From: Promethearchaeota archaeon
Lineage (GTDB): Archaea; Asgardarchaeota; Lokiarchaeia; Sigyniarchaeales; SOKP01
Reading direction: 5' to 3'
DNA: 50,958 nucleotides
Assembly: GCA_029838195.1 (NCBI GenBank)
Contig: JALGVJ010000026.1
Coordinates: 1 to 50,958 of the forward strand
Shown here: piece by piece, positions 17,309 to 26,013 of the stretch
Numbering within the stretch: position 1 is the stretch's first letter
Layout: each line of letters begins with the position of its first letter
Notes under the pieces: generated by a model
Seen by the model: only the letters and a program-made list of their open reading frames with translations
Databases searched by the model: none
Told to the model about the DNA's origin: nothing
Position numbers and translations under genes: made by a program

Positions 17309-18049
17309 ATGTGTCGCATGTTTTTTCAATGTTCGGAGGAACCTTTTCAAGTGGATGAAATGGTTTTAAAAAGATTCATTTCTTCTTGTCATTGGACCTA
17401 TTTTCGGCGTTATAATTTAATAGGACACCATCATTTAGGATTTGGAATAGCATTTATTCCAGAAGGAAAGAATCATTTGATCATTAAAAGATCTCTCACA
17501 CCGATATACAAAGCGGATTGGAAGGGATTGCTAAAAATTAAGACACGTTTTCTTTTAGTTCATGCTAGAAAAGCGTATCCATGGAAGAAATCTCATGAGG
17601 ATATTCATCCAATTGATATTAAGGAAAAATTTCTCATTACACATAATGGTACCATTCATGTCAATTCTTTTCCTCCCTTGAAAGATAAAAGATTAGAAAA
17701 GATAAAGAATTCTACATCATTAGATACGAGAAAATATTTATGCTACATCATGGATGTTTTGAAAAGAAAGAAGAAACTTAAAGAATCGTTGGAAGAGGTG
17801 TTGAGAAATATTAAAATAGGTATTGCGGCAAATGCATTTCTTTTCAATACTCATCAATGCAACGTGATTAATTATCATGCAAGTAAATTTACAGGAAGAC
17901 ATAGAACGTTATTCCTTCATGAAAAGGGAAACATGATACTCGTGGGCACGACTCCTTTAAGAAAAGATGCTCATGAAATTCCGAATAAAACATTAATTCA
18001 AATCAATCTAAACTCTCTTTCTATGCGAATGCAAGCATTACACTTTTAA
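17309..18049 (+). CDS. Class II glutamine amidotransferase (YafJ/Gn-AT_II type)
   Basis: 246 residues. The protein begins Met-Cys-Arg-Met, so the catalytic Cys is residue 2 and becomes N-terminal on Met removal. Further motifs are GHHHLGFGIAFIP, LLVHARKAYP (substrate Arg region) and ITHNGTIHVN, the NG pair forming the oxyanion hole. No synthase domain follows, so this is a free-standing glutaminase domain whose partner is unknown. The gene is isolated between AT-rich spacers of about 250 bases on both sides. Confidence 0.82.
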   Translation: MCRMFFQCSEEPFQVDEMVLKRFISSCHWTYFRRYNLIGHHHLGFGIAFIPEGKNHLIIKRSLTPIYKADWKGLLKIKTRFLLVHARKAYPWKKSHEDIHPIDIKEKFLITHNGTIHVNSFPPLKDKRLEKIKNSTSLDTRKYLCYIMDVLKRKKKLKESLEEVLRNIKIGIAANAFLFNTHQCNVINYHASKFTGRHRTLFLHEKGNMILVGTTPLRKDAHEIPNKTLIQINLNSLSMRMQALHF

Positions 18050-18294
18050 AGGTCTTACTGAGAGTTTATTCTATAAAAATCTATAGAATTGTTAGTTCAT
18101 GCAATTATTATTAGAAAAAAAGAGGGTTATTTTCATTAATAATAAAAATAATATTTTAATTCTAAATTTTATAGAGAGGTCATGAATTTTCAATTTTCCA
18201 TTTTTTAAGGGATGAATTTATCATCCTAGCGAAGTAAAAAAATAAAAAATTTAATAGAAAAAAATAGATAAAATGAATAAATTGAAAGACTAGT

Positions 18295-18645
18295 TTAAGA
18301 TTTCCCTTCTTCTATTTCTTCTTCCTCTTCCTCTTCGGCCTCTTCTGCAGCAAGTTCTTCTTCAAGTTCCTCTAAAGGAACTGGAGCCGGAGTCGTTAAC
18401 ATGGAATAACCGATCCATACGGCGATAACACAGACGAGAATGATGATCAACCACATCGGAGCTACAACAAAAAGCCTCCAATCCAAGAGGTCAACACCGA
18501 GCCAGTCCGTCGTCATATCAATTCCGTTTGGTTGCTTTCCAATAGTAGCCATGAACAAATCTACGACTGAGCCGAGAGTATAGATAATAGCAATTATAAC
18601 ACCAGCAATCATTACGATTAAACCAATAATTTTATCTTTTGCCAT
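18295..18645 (-). CDS. Small two-helix membrane protein with an acidic C-terminal tail
   Basis: 116 residues. Two membrane segments are clear (IGLIVMIAGVIIAIIYTLG near residue 7 and FVVAPMWLIIILVCVIAVWI near residue 58), followed by a tail of about 25 mostly Glu and Ala residues. I recognise no family. The ATG at 18645 has AGG ten bases upstream on the minus strand; a TTG at 18654 would add three residues. The dense GAA/GAG run in the tail gives a purine-rich tract near 18300-18370. Located between genes on the other strand, so it is monocistronic. Confidence 0.6.
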   Translation of the reverse strand: MAKDKIIGLIVMIAGVIIAIIYTLGSVVDLFMATIGKQPNGIDMTTDWLGVDLLDWRLFVVAPMWLIIILVCVIAVWIGYSMLTTPAPVPLEELEEELAAEEAEEEEEEEIEEGKS

Positions 18646-18895
18646 TTTCTTCAACCTATTTTATTTTTAATTTTTAATAGAAATGATAATGCGATATATA
18701 AACTTGGGGAATCCAAGTTTAATTATGTAAAAATATAAAATATTAAAATAAAAACCATTCGAAAAATTTGATAAATTTATTTAAAAGAGGAAAAAAATAA
18801 AAAGCATGATTTAGAAATAATGAAAATCTTTATTAATTATTCACGAGCAATTATAATCATTCTTAAATGGAATTCAAAACGAGTTGGTGACCAGC

Positions 18896-19876
18896 ATGCC
18901 ATCCAATAAAAAAAATAATTACGTCGTGATCGTCGGATCTAGTAACATGGATTTAAACATCTATATTGAACAATTTCCAGCTCCAGGGGAAACAGTTACT
19001 GGAGGGATGTTCAGACAATTCTTAGGGGGAAAAGGAGCAAATCAAGCAGTTGCTTCCATTAGAAGCGGTGCATCCACCACTTTTTTGGGACGAATTGGTA
19101 TGGACGCATTCGGTGAGCAAATGGTAGCGCAGCTTTCCTCTGAAGGAATTGACACTTCTCGAATAGTTAAAGATCCGGAAGAAATGAGTGGGGTTGCATT
19201 TATTTTGATTGACGCTAAGGGAGAAAACATGATTTCCGTCGCCCCAGGTGCGAATAAAAATTTATCAATAGCGGATATCATGAAAAATGCAGAATTAATT
19301 GAACAAGCAAGGGTAGTAATAGCTCAAATGGAGATTCCCTTGTCGACCCTTGAAAAGGTATTCGAAATCGCTGCTAAAGGAAAAGCAATAAAAATTCTAA
19401 ATCCTGCCCCTTTAAAACCATTTTCACCCGATTTATTAAAAAATATTGATATAATCACGCCGAATAAAGGAGAGTTACTTAGATTACACGCGTTATTTCA
19501 ATTAGGAGAATTACCTCAAAATAAAGATAAGCAAATCATTGAAGCTTCCAAAAATTTATCAAAACTGGGAGTAAATACCATCATTACCACTTTAGGATCA
19601 GAAGGAAGTTTATTGTTCGATAAGGATATGGGTATTTATTCCATTAAATCCTTTCCAGTTAATACCGTAGATACGGTTGGGGCTGGAGATTGTTTTAATG
19701 GGGTTTTAGCAAGCAAGAGATGTCAAGGAGAAAATTTGTTAGATGCTTTAAAACATGCTACAGCAGCAGCTTCTATTGCCGTAACTCGTAAAGGCGCCCA
19801 AGCTTCAATGCCTTATTCCCATGAAATAGAAGAAAAATATAACCACTTTTCCGATGATATGATTAAAAAATGGTGA
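18896..19876 (+). CDS. rbsK: Ribokinase (PfkB family)
   Basis: 326 residues. N-terminal substrate motif SNMDLNIYIEQFPAPGETV and FLGGKGANQAVASIRSGA are the PfkB signature 1 region; the C-terminal VDTVGAGDCFNGVLA is signature 2 with the catalytic Asp and the anion hole. The SNMD/GETV combination is typical of ribokinase among PfkB sugar kinases, though a nucleoside or other sugar is possible. GGTGA lies 6 bases before ATG 18896. Its stop overlaps the start of the cupin gene (TGATG), so the two are probably translated together. Confidence 0.82.
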   Translation: MPSNKKNNYVVIVGSSNMDLNIYIEQFPAPGETVTGGMFRQFLGGKGANQAVASIRSGASTTFLGRIGMDAFGEQMVAQLSSEGIDTSRIVKDPEEMSGVAFILIDAKGENMISVAPGANKNLSIADIMKNAELIEQARVVIAQMEIPLSTLEKVFEIAAKGKAIKILNPAPLKPFSPDLLKNIDIITPNKGELLRLHALFQLGELPQNKDKQIIEASKNLSKLGVNTIITTLGSEGSLLFDKDMGIYSIKSFPVNTVDTVGAGDCFNGVLASKRCQGENLLDALKHATAAASIAVTRKGAQASMPYSHEIEEKYNHFSDDMIKKW

Positions 19877-20550
19877 TGATAATAATACAAGAATCTCTTA
19901 CTCCTGAAAGAGGTACGTGTTTAAGGGTTAATGATTCCACACCGTTAAGAATTGAATTAGATCCTCCCATAAAAGAAAATATTTTAATAATAAATGGACA
20001 AGAGTTTTTCTATGGAAAACTTTCAGAAGAGAAACTAAAAATTGCGCCCAATACCCCTTACATGATAATCAACAAGAGTAAAATGACAATTACATTAAGG
20101 TACAACAAAGAGATCTCCACTCATTCCATTCTTTACAATCCCTACAAATTTGAAAACAACAATTTAAAAATCATTGATTCCACAGAATTCCAAAAAACCC
20201 ATGAAATACCCGAAGGATATGTTGATATTCTCGCAAAATGGTATAGTATTAAATTTACTTATCCTCAATATAATTTAATTTATATTAAACCCGAAATGGG
20301 GATTTCCATCCAAAAACATGCTCTTAGAGATGAGATTTGGGAAGCGTTAGGCGGAAACCCCATTATTCTTTCCGGAAATAAAGTATATTACTTCGTAAAG
20401 GAAGGGGAAAAATTCACGAACAAGAAAGGGGATTTTCATGCTATTTTTAATCCAAATACAGACCGTTACGTGATACTAAAAGAATATTGGAGCGGTCATT
20501 TTGATGAGGAAGACATAGAACGAGTATTCAATCCAAATAAATATGGATAA
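19876..20550 (+). CDS. Cupin protein resembling the mannose-6-phosphate isomerase type II domain
   Basis: 224 residues. The N-terminal 105 residues match no family I know. The C-terminal part is cupin-like: EGYVDILAKWYSIKFTYPQY, IYIKPEMGISIQKHALRDEIWE and the ending GHFDEEDIERVFNPNKYG follow the pattern of type II phosphomannose isomerase and GDP-mannose pyrophosphorylase C-terminal domains. The His in QKH and the Glu in DEIWE could be metal ligands. Coupled to ribokinase by a TGATG overlap, so a shared sugar-phosphate pathway is likely. ATG 19870 is an alternative start. Confidence 0.62.
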   Translation: MIIIQESLTPERGTCLRVNDSTPLRIELDPPIKENILIINGQEFFYGKLSEEKLKIAPNTPYMIINKSKMTITLRYNKEISTHSILYNPYKFENNNLKIIDSTEFQKTHEIPEGYVDILAKWYSIKFTYPQYNLIYIKPEMGISIQKHALRDEIWEALGGNPIILSGNKVYYFVKEGEKFTNKKGDFHAIFNPNTDRYVILKEYWSGHFDEEDIERVFNPNKYG

Positions 20551-20633
20551 AATACCCACTCGAGTTCTTGGAATTCTATTTTGTACTGCTGCCTTGAAAA
20601 AGTCCGCATGCGATCCACAAGGACTCCTTTTAA

Positions 20634-20656
20634 AGTTTTTGTTTTTTTCTTGTTAG
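20634..20656 (+). terminator. Poly-T transcription end signal after the cupin gene
   Basis: The stretch contains AAAGTTTTTGTTTTTTTCTTG in essence: two T runs on the plus strand about 85 bases beyond the cupin stop and about 105 bases before the ribosomal operon. T-rich runs act as intrinsic end signals in archaea. The assignment is by position and composition only. Confidence 0.35.
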
Positions 20657-20760
20657 ACCTTATTTTCTAAGTTTCTATCAATAAATTAAAATGGAAGCTT
20701 TCATTTTTCATCTATAAACAATATTAGTTACGATAATTAAAATTAAAAAAAAATAATGGT

Positions 20761-21309
20761 ATGAACATGGCTCCGGAAGAAAAGAAAAACGGCGAAGATT
20801 TAGAAAATATTACGGAAAATGAAGATCTCGAAGAAGAAGGAAAAGGAAAGGAAGAAAAAGAATTAAGAAGAGACGATGAGGAATTAGACACAGAAAGCGA
20901 ATTGGATAGACTTCGCTTTAAATATCGAGGATATACCTTGGATGAGCTCAAGCGCATGAACATGGATCAATTCATTCAATTACTTCCAGCAAGAGCAAGG
21001 CGTTCTCTGAAACGAGGTTTACCTCAAAGGCAAAAAAAATTATTAGAAAGGCTAAGAAGGGCTTATAGGGCTAAGAAAAGAGGCAAGGATTTAATCACGA
21101 GAACTCAGGTAAGAGATATGATCATCTTTCCCGAAATGGTAGGTCTTAAAATTGCCGTGTATAATGGTAAAGAATTTCAAACTGTTGAAATCTTACCGGA
21201 TATGATAGGTCATTACCTTGGAGAATTTTCCCTTACCCGAAAACGAGTACAACATGGAAGCCCAGGCATCGGAGCGACCCGGAGCTCAAAATACGTACCA
21301 TTAAAATAA
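20761..21309 (+). CDS. rps19: Ribosomal protein uS19
   Basis: 182 residues. The core from about residue 45 is standard archaeal uS19: [29 protein letters not shown] and the end [19 protein letters not shown]. The first 45 residues are an acidic extension rich in Glu, Asp and Lys, not present in most archaeal homologues. uS19 binds 16S rRNA in the head of the small subunit. It is the first gene of the operon here; uL3, uL4, uL23 and uL2, which normally precede it, are not upstream. CTATAAAC near 20713 could be the TATA element. ATG 20767 is an alternative start. Confidence 0.95.
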   Translation: MNMAPEEKKNGEDLENITENEDLEEEGKGKEEKELRRDDEELDTESELDRLRFKYRGYTLDELKRMNMDQFIQLLPARARRSLKRGLPQRQKKLLERLRRAYRAKKRGKDLITRTQVRDMIIFPEMVGLKIAVYNGKEFQTVEILPDMIGHYLGEFSLTRKRVQHGSPGIGATRSSKYVPLK

Positions 21310-21328
21310 AATAAATTAAGGATGGAAA

Positions 21329-21805
21329 ATGCCTAATTGGGGATATTCATTCGTAGAACAGGACTATGATGCAGAGCGTCTCGCAAAGGCTTCAGGAAGA
21401 GATTTAAGAATCAAACCGAAGGATGCTCGAGAAATTTGTGCTGTTATTAAGGGCATGCGCGTGGAACAAGCAAAAAACTTCTTGGAAAAAGTAATTTTAA
21501 TGAAGCAATCCGTTCCATACAGGAGATACAAGAAAAAGTTAGCTCATAAGAAAGATTTAAAACAATTCAAGTGGTATGCTGGAAGATATCCAAGAAAAGC
21601 AGCAGCTAGGATTTATGAAGTATTGACTGCGTGCGAATCTAATGCCGAATTCAAGGGATTAGACGTGGATGTCTGTAGAATAATCCATGCGGCTGCGCAA
21701 AGAGGCAGAATCATCAAGAGATACATTCAGAGAGCCCATGGACGCTCCACCCCGAAATTTAAACATCTTACGCACATTGAAATCGTGATTTATGAAGTTC
21801 CCTGA
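21329..21805 (+). CDS. rpl22: Ribosomal protein uL22
   Basis: 158 residues, normal for archaea. Recognisable blocks are RDLRIKPKDAREICAVIKG, FLEKVILMKQSVPYRRYKKK and the C-terminal RGRIIKRYIQRAHGRSTPKF, whose basic hairpin reaches into the exit tunnel. It binds 23S rRNA domain junctions. GGATGG lies just before the ATG, 20 bases from the uS19 stop. Confidence 0.96.
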   Translation: MPNWGYSFVEQDYDAERLAKASGRDLRIKPKDAREICAVIKGMRVEQAKNFLEKVILMKQSVPYRRYKKKLAHKKDLKQFKWYAGRYPRKAAARIYEVLTACESNAEFKGLDVDVCRIIHAAAQRGRIIKRYIQRAHGRSTPKFKHLTHIEIVIYEVP

Positions 21806-21852
21806 TAGGTATGAATCTATTAAAAAATTAAAAATACAGGTGCAAGTTAAAA

Positions 21853-22653
21853 ATTCCACTAGCCAAGCATTTTATCGAACAAGGAATAAAGCTAACAACG
21901 ATAGATGAATTATTACGAGCAGAGTTGATGCGTGCGGGATTTGCGGGCATAGATCTTCAAAAAACTCCCCTTGGAACCCGTATAGTTCTCAAAACAAGCC
22001 GACCTGGGTTAGTTATTGGGAAGGGAGGAAAAAGAATACAAGAAATTACCGATCTCTTGAATGAAAAATTCGATATGGACATGCTTCAAATTGAAGTCGA
22101 AGAGGTAAAGAAACCCGATTTAGATGCTCAAATCATGGCTGAACGCTTAGCATATTCTTTAGATAGAGGAAGACACTATAGAAGGGCAGGCTATTATATT
22201 TTAAGAAAAGTCATGGATGCGGGAGCTAGAGGGGTAGAAATCATTATATCTGGTAAAATTACTTCTCAAAGAGCTCGTACACAAATCTTTAGAGCGGGTA
22301 CAATGTCAAAATCCGGCCAAATTGCCCAAGAAGGGGTAGATAAAGGGGTTGCCCAATGTATTCAGAAATCGGGAGTTCTGGGAATCATCGTCAAGATCAT
22401 GAAATCAGACGTTAAATTCGGAGATGACGTTAAGATTAAAAAGGACTTGCTAGAAAAAGCTCAAAAAGAAGCTGAAGCACGAAAAAAGAAAACAGAAGCC
22501 GAAAAAGTAATGGAAAAAGAATATGAGATTACAGAAGAAGAAGGCGTTTTGAGTGAAGAAGATGCTGCATTATTGGACGAGGTGGACATGGATGATGTTT
22601 CAGAAATGTCAGTAGACTCTGATTCTAAGAATGAAACTAAAAATAATTCCTAA
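21853..22653 (+). CDS. rps3: Ribosomal protein uS3, apparent AUU start
   Basis: 266 residues if ATT 21853 is the start. The KH domain has GLVIGKGGKRIQEITDLL, and the C-terminal domain contains AERLAYSLDRGRHYRRAGYY. Residues before the first ATG (21928) are clearly part of the protein: AKHFIEQGIKLTTIDELLRA corresponds to the conserved uS3 N-terminus, so starting at ATG or TTG 21925 would delete it. The frame opens at the TAA 21829-21831 and has no ATG, GTG or TTG before 21925. AGGTG at 21838-21842 lies ten bases before ATT 21853. An alternative is a GTG at 21840 with a one-base shift in the A-run 21849-21853. The tail after residue 190 is acidic. Confidence 0.9.
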   Translation: MPLAKHFIEQGIKLTTIDELLRAELMRAGFAGIDLQKTPLGTRIVLKTSRPGLVIGKGGKRIQEITDLLNEKFDMDMLQIEVEEVKKPDLDAQIMAERLAYSLDRGRHYRRAGYYILRKVMDAGARGVEIIISGKITSQRARTQIFRAGTMSKSGQIAQEGVDKGVAQCIQKSGVLGIIVKIMKSDVKFGDDVKIKKDLLEKAQKEAEARKKKTEAEKVMEKEYEITEEEGVLSEEDAALLDEVDMDDVSEMSVDSDSKNETKNNS

Positions 22654-22679
22654 AATCAAATGCTGGGAGAAGGTCTACC

Positions 22680-22883
22680 ATGAAAATACTTAAAGCGAAT
22701 GAGATCCGGAACATGAATCAAAGAGAGCGTCAGCGAGCATTAAAAGATTTGCGAGAGGAATTAATGCTTCTCTATAGCAATCAAACAGGAGGAGGAGTTT
22801 CGGACAATCCTGCAAAAGTAAAATTACTTAAAAAACAAATTGCTCGTATATTAACAGTAATGAACGAGGAGAAGCAAAAATGA
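22680..22883 (+). CDS. rpl29: Ribosomal protein uL29
   Basis: 67 residues. The pattern LKANEIRNMNQRERQRALKD followed by LREELMLLYSNQTGGG and KLLKKQIARILTVMNEE is the two-helix uL29 fold that sits beside the exit tunnel and the SRP site. GGAG lies 11-14 bases upstream. Its stop overlaps the start of the Rpp29 gene by four bases (ATGA). Confidence 0.94.
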   Translation: MKILKANEIRNMNQRERQRALKDLREELMLLYSNQTGGGVSDNPAKVKLLKKQIARILTVMNEEKQK

Positions 22884-23212
22884 ATGAAATCATGCTCTCA
22901 CCCCGTTATATTATGTATCATGATCTCATCGGTTTTCATTTATTGGCTAAAGCAAAATCAAAATTAAGATCAAGATCAAATATTTCTGAATTTAAAGATA
23001 TAGGGATTGTAATAGACGAATCCCGAAACATGATCATTACAAAAAAAAATAATAAAATCAAGAAATATATAAAAAAGGATTATATTTTTAGAGTTATTGT
23101 CCCTAATTCAAAAAAATATGGAAAGGAACCCGTATTGGAAGTCGATGGAGAAAAGATTGTAGGACGTCCTGAAAATCGACTTAGAAGTTTAAGAAAAAAG
23201 AGGAGAATTTAA
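22880..23212 (+). CDS. rnp1: RNase P protein component 1 (Rpp29/Pop4)
   Basis: 110 residues with the Sm-like beta barrel of archaeal Rpp29: DLIGFHLLAKAKSKLRSRSN, GIVIDESRNMIITKK, then YIFRVIVPN and VDGEKIVGRPENRL. It binds the specificity domain of RNase P RNA, which matures tRNA 5' ends. Its location between uL29 and uS17 is the usual archaeal position. In many archaea an eIF1/SUI1 gene lies between uL29 and rnp1; none is present here. Starts on an ATGA overlap. Confidence 0.9.
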   Translation: MNEIMLSPRYIMYHDLIGFHLLAKAKSKLRSRSNISEFKDIGIVIDESRNMIITKKNNKIKKYIKKDYIFRVIVPNSKKYGKEPVLEVDGEKIVGRPENRLRSLRKKRRI

Positions 23213-23216
23213 AAAA

Positions 23217-23567
23217 ATGAGTGCTAGAAATATAGGTATTCCCGGTGTAAACCTTCCAAAAAATAAAGAACCATGCAAGGATGTGAATTGTCCCTTTCAT
23301 GGAACGTCAAGAATAAGAGGAAGGATTTTAAAAGGAGTAGTTGTAAATAAAAATTCAAAAAATACCGTTATCATTAAAAGAGATTATGTTCATTTTATTA
23401 AAAAATATCAAAGATATGAAAGAAGAAATACGAGATTGGCTTGTCATCTACCGGAATGTTTAGAAAATGAAATAAATGTTGGAGATCTCGTGCGAGTGGG
23501 AGAATCGCGTAAGATCTCAAAAACAAAAGCTTTTATTGTACTAGATAAACTTTCCCGAGGTGAATAA
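23217..23567 (+). CDS. rps17: Ribosomal protein uS17
   Basis: 116 residues, the longer archaeal/eukaryotic form with N-terminal extension RNIGIPGVNLP and a CKDVNCPFHG segment. The S1-like barrel has LKGVVVNKNSKNTVIIKRDY and ends VGESRKISKTKAFIV. It binds helix 11 region of 16S rRNA. The start is 4 bases after the rnp1 stop and the end is 3 bases before uL14. Confidence 0.95.
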   Translation: MSARNIGIPGVNLPKNKEPCKDVNCPFHGTSRIRGRILKGVVVNKNSKNTVIIKRDYVHFIKKYQRYERRNTRLACHLPECLENEINVGDLVRVGESRKISKTKAFIVLDKLSRGE

Positions 23568-23570
23568 TGA

Positions 23571-23996
23571 ATGGGAACGAGACGAAAGTTAGGAAGGAAG
23601 AAAATCGCTAAGGCTCGAACGAGTTATGGCGTTCAAAATGGAACACGATTATTAATTACCGATAATTCAGGAGCTAAGATTGCTGAAATCATTAACGTGG
23701 ATCATGGAAAAACTCGCCAAAGAAGGTTGCCAAAAGCAACAGTCGGAAGTGTATGTACCGTAACTGTAAAAAAGGGAAAACCAGAATTACGGGGCCAAAT
23801 TTTTAAGGCAGTTGTCGTTCGACAAAAAATGATTTTTAGAAGAAATGATGGCACGCGCTTATGTTTTGAAGATAATGCTGGTGTTTTGATAACTAAGGAG
23901 GGAGACCCTAAAGGCTCTGAGATACGGGGCCCTATAGCCAAAGAAGCAGCAGAAATGTTCCCAAGATTAGCATCAATCTCATCTTTAATCGTTTAA
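23571..23996 (+). CDS. rpl14: Ribosomal protein uL14
   Basis: 141 residues. The motif TRLLITDNSGAKIAEIINVD and KAVVVRQKMIFRRNDGTRLC with FEDNAGVLIT are conserved in archaeal uL14, ending RGPIAKEAAEMFPRLASIS. It forms the intersubunit surface near the L19/L3 region and helps keep subunits apart through its binding partner eIF6. Length is close to the archaeal norm of about 132-140. Confidence 0.96.
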   Translation: MGTRRKLGRKKIAKARTSYGVQNGTRLLITDNSGAKIAEIINVDHGKTRQRRLPKATVGSVCTVTVKKGKPELRGQIFKAVVVRQKMIFRRNDGTRLCFEDNAGVLITKEGDPKGSEIRGPIAKEAAEMFPRLASISSLIV

Positions 23997-24019
23997 TTAA
24001 TTTAGTGAAAGAGAAAATC

Positions 24020-24460
24020 ATGAAAGTAGCATCAAAAAAACCACGAAAACAAAGAAAAGCATTATTTAATGCTAAAAATCATCATAGGTCGAAATTGATG
24101 ACCACGCGATTAGCAGATTTTTTAAGAGACACTTATGGGATTAAAAGGGTACCGGTAAAAGTGGGAGATAGTGTGCGAGTAATCAAAGGTGAATTTAAAA
24201 ATTTTGAAGGTACTGTTTTAGAAGTGTTACCCAAAAGACAGCGCGTTAAAATTAAAGAATGCGTGTTCGATAAAGCAGATGGTACGCAATTTAATCCCCC
24301 GATTCACGTTTCTAATTTAATTATTACCAAGTTTGGGGATGAAAAAAAAATGGATCCTTGGCGCGTAAAACTCATTCAACGAAAAGAAGGATTTGTTGCC
24401 GAGGAAATATTAACAACACCAAAAAAGAAAAAACAAGGTAAAGAGGAAGAATATATATGA
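24020..24460 (+). CDS. rpl24: Ribosomal protein uL24
   Basis: 146 residues from ATG 24020. The start ASKKPRKQRKALFNAKNHHR is the standard archaeal uL24 N-terminus, and the KOW motif is visible as VGDSVRVIKGEFKNFEGTVL. A GTG at 24005 would add five residues without homology. It nucleates 50S assembly by binding the 5' end of 23S rRNA. The stop overlaps the next gene's ATG (ATGA at 24457). Confidence 0.95.
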   Translation: MKVASKKPRKQRKALFNAKNHHRSKLMTTRLADFLRDTYGIKRVPVKVGDSVRVIKGEFKNFEGTVLEVLPKRQRVKIKECVFDKADGTQFNPPIHVSNLIITKFGDEKKMDPWRVKLIQRKEGFVAEEILTTPKKKKQGKEEEYI

Positions 24461-25209
24461 CTCGCCATGGTGGACAGAAAGTCTTAAAACGATTAAATAC
24501 TCCAGGGTTCTTGCAAATTCAGAGGAAACACGGGAAGTTTTTTGTGAAACCTTCTCCTGGGCCTCATCCTAATAGGTTTTGCTTACCTTTACTTCACGTC
24601 GTACGAGATTTATTAAAAATTGTTGATTCTTACCGAGAAGCAAAAAAATTAATTGGCCAGGGATTTTTCAAGGTGGATGGACGATTTATCCGGAATATTA
24701 AGTTTCCGCTGGGATTAATGGATGTACTCTCCATTGAGAGAATGGATAAATATTATAGAATTCTTCCCGATTCCCATTATGGTCTAATTTTACACGAAAT
24801 TTCTAAAGAAGAAAGTAATTTTAAGCTGTGTAGGATTTCTAATAAAACAACCGTAAAAGGAGGGCATGTTCAATTAAACTTGCATGATGGGAGAAATATC
24901 TTAATTAAAGTTGAAGATTCTAGAAACCCCAAAGAAGATATCTATAAACGCATGGATGTACTTAAAATTACGGTTCCGGAACAAGAAATTCTAAAATTAT
25001 TAAAATTTAAGGAAGGCAACTTGGCAATAATCGTTTCTGGTAAAAACATTGGTCAGATGGGAAAAATTATAGTCATTTCAAAAAGATTTGGCCCTAACGC
25101 TAGCACGGTATCCATTCAGAGAGACGGTGAACTGACCGAAACATTATATGATTATACTTTTGTGATAGGTGAAAATCAACCTGAAATTAGCCTCCCGACC
25201 CATGAATAA
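24457..25209 (+). CDS. rps4e: Ribosomal protein eS4
   Basis: 250 residues. The N-terminal block LKRLNTPGFLQIQRKHGKFF and PSPGPHPNRFCLPLLHVVRD are diagnostic of eS4; the S4-like RNA-binding part and the central KVEDSRNPKEDIY-like region follow, with a C-terminal KOW-like stretch ending FVIGENQPEISLP. This protein exists only in archaea and eukaryotes and binds the 5' domain of 16S rRNA. Overlaps uL24 by four bases, indicating translational coupling. Confidence 0.95.
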   Translation: MTRHGGQKVLKRLNTPGFLQIQRKHGKFFVKPSPGPHPNRFCLPLLHVVRDLLKIVDSYREAKKLIGQGFFKVDGRFIRNIKFPLGLMDVLSIERMDKYYRILPDSHYGLILHEISKEESNFKLCRISNKTTVKGGHVQLNLHDGRNILIKVEDSRNPKEDIYKRMDVLKITVPEQEILKLLKFKEGNLAIIVSGKNIGQMGKIIVISKRFGPNASTVSIQRDGELTETLYDYTFVIGENQPEISLPTHE

Positions 25210-25236
25210 AAAATACATCTAATCTAAGTGATCAAA

Positions 25237-25827
25237 ATGTCCGTAAAAACTAAAAAGAAAGAAATGGCCTTAAAAACAAATTACCAAGAAATTTGGAAAA
25301 ACCCCATGAAATGCCCATATTTAGAAAAAATCGTTTTGAATATTGGGGTGGGGTCTAGTGGGGAAGAATTAGAACGAGCAGCAGCAGTATTACAAACAAT
25401 TACGGGAAGAAGGCCTATAAAAACCCTTTCAAGAAAAAATATAAAAGAATTTGGCTTAAGAAAAGGGAAAAGTATTGGAGTTAAAGTCACGGTTCGAGGA
25501 GAAGAGGCCAAAAAACTTCTAAAGAGATTATTGATCGTGAATAATAATAAAATATTACGTCATAGTTTCGATAATTATGGAAATTTTGGATTTGGAATTA
25601 GAGAGCATATTTCCATCCCAGGGGTAGAATATGATAATACTATTGGAATTTTTGGTCTTGATGTTTGTGGAAGAGTCGTGCGACCAGGGATGCGGGTGAA
25701 AACAAGAAGGTTAAAGCGTTCAAAAATTGCCAAGCATCATTATATTTCTCGTGAAGAAACTCAAGAATACCTTAAACAAGAATTTAATGTAGATATTGTA
25801 AAAAAATTAGATTTAGAATACATGTAA
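25237..25827 (+). CDS. rpl5: Ribosomal protein uL5
   Basis: 196 residues from ATG 25237. The block KIVLNIGVGSSGEELERAAA, GRRPIKTLSRKNIKEFGLRK and FGIREHISIPGVEYDNTIGI identify uL5, which binds 5S rRNA in the central protuberance. AAGTGAT lies just before the ATG; a GTG at 25228 would add three residues. The end RRSKIAKHHYISREET-type tail (as RSKIAKHHYISREETQ) is usual for archaea. Confidence 0.95.
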   Translation: MSVKTKKKEMALKTNYQEIWKNPMKCPYLEKIVLNIGVGSSGEELERAAAVLQTITGRRPIKTLSRKNIKEFGLRKGKSIGVKVTVRGEEAKKLLKRLLIVNNNKILRHSFDNYGNFGFGIREHISIPGVEYDNTIGIFGLDVCGRVVRPGMRVKTRRLKRSKIAKHHYISREETQEYLKQEFNVDIVKKLDLEYM

Positions 25828-25863
25828 TTAATTGAAATTAAAAAAATATAGAGTGAATCGAAC

Positions 25864-26013
25864 TTGCCTCAAGGAAAAAAATATGGAAAAGGAATGCGCA
25901 CGTGTAGAAGATGTCATACCCATCGAGGTATCATCAGACGATATGGACTCTATATCTGCCGCCGATGTTTTTATGAAATTGGAAAGGACTTGGGATTTAA
26001 AAGATATGAATAA
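25864..26013 (+). CDS. rps14: Ribosomal protein uS14 (zinc-binding form), TTG start
   Basis: 49 residues, the normal archaeal size. The sequence reads KKYGKGMRTCRRCHTH, then IIRRYGLYICRRCFYEIGKD and FKRYE: two CxxC pairs bind zinc. The only start giving the KYGKG block is TTG 25864, because a TAG lies at 25849-25851; GAGTG at 25851-25855 is 8 bases upstream. The internal ATG 25894 would remove the conserved block. A longer frame in another phase covers the same bases (25832-26035) and is a shadow. It sits between uL5 and uS8 as expected. Confidence 0.92.
   Translation: MPQGKKYGKGMRTCRRCHTHRGIIRRYGLYICRRCFYEIGKDLGFKRYE

Noticed and set aside
21840..21842. GTG as the start of uS3 with a programmed frameshift
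   Set aside because: It needs a +1 shift at GTTAAAAAT with no supporting stimulator; an AUU start or a one-base sequence error is simpler. It remains listed as the alternative.
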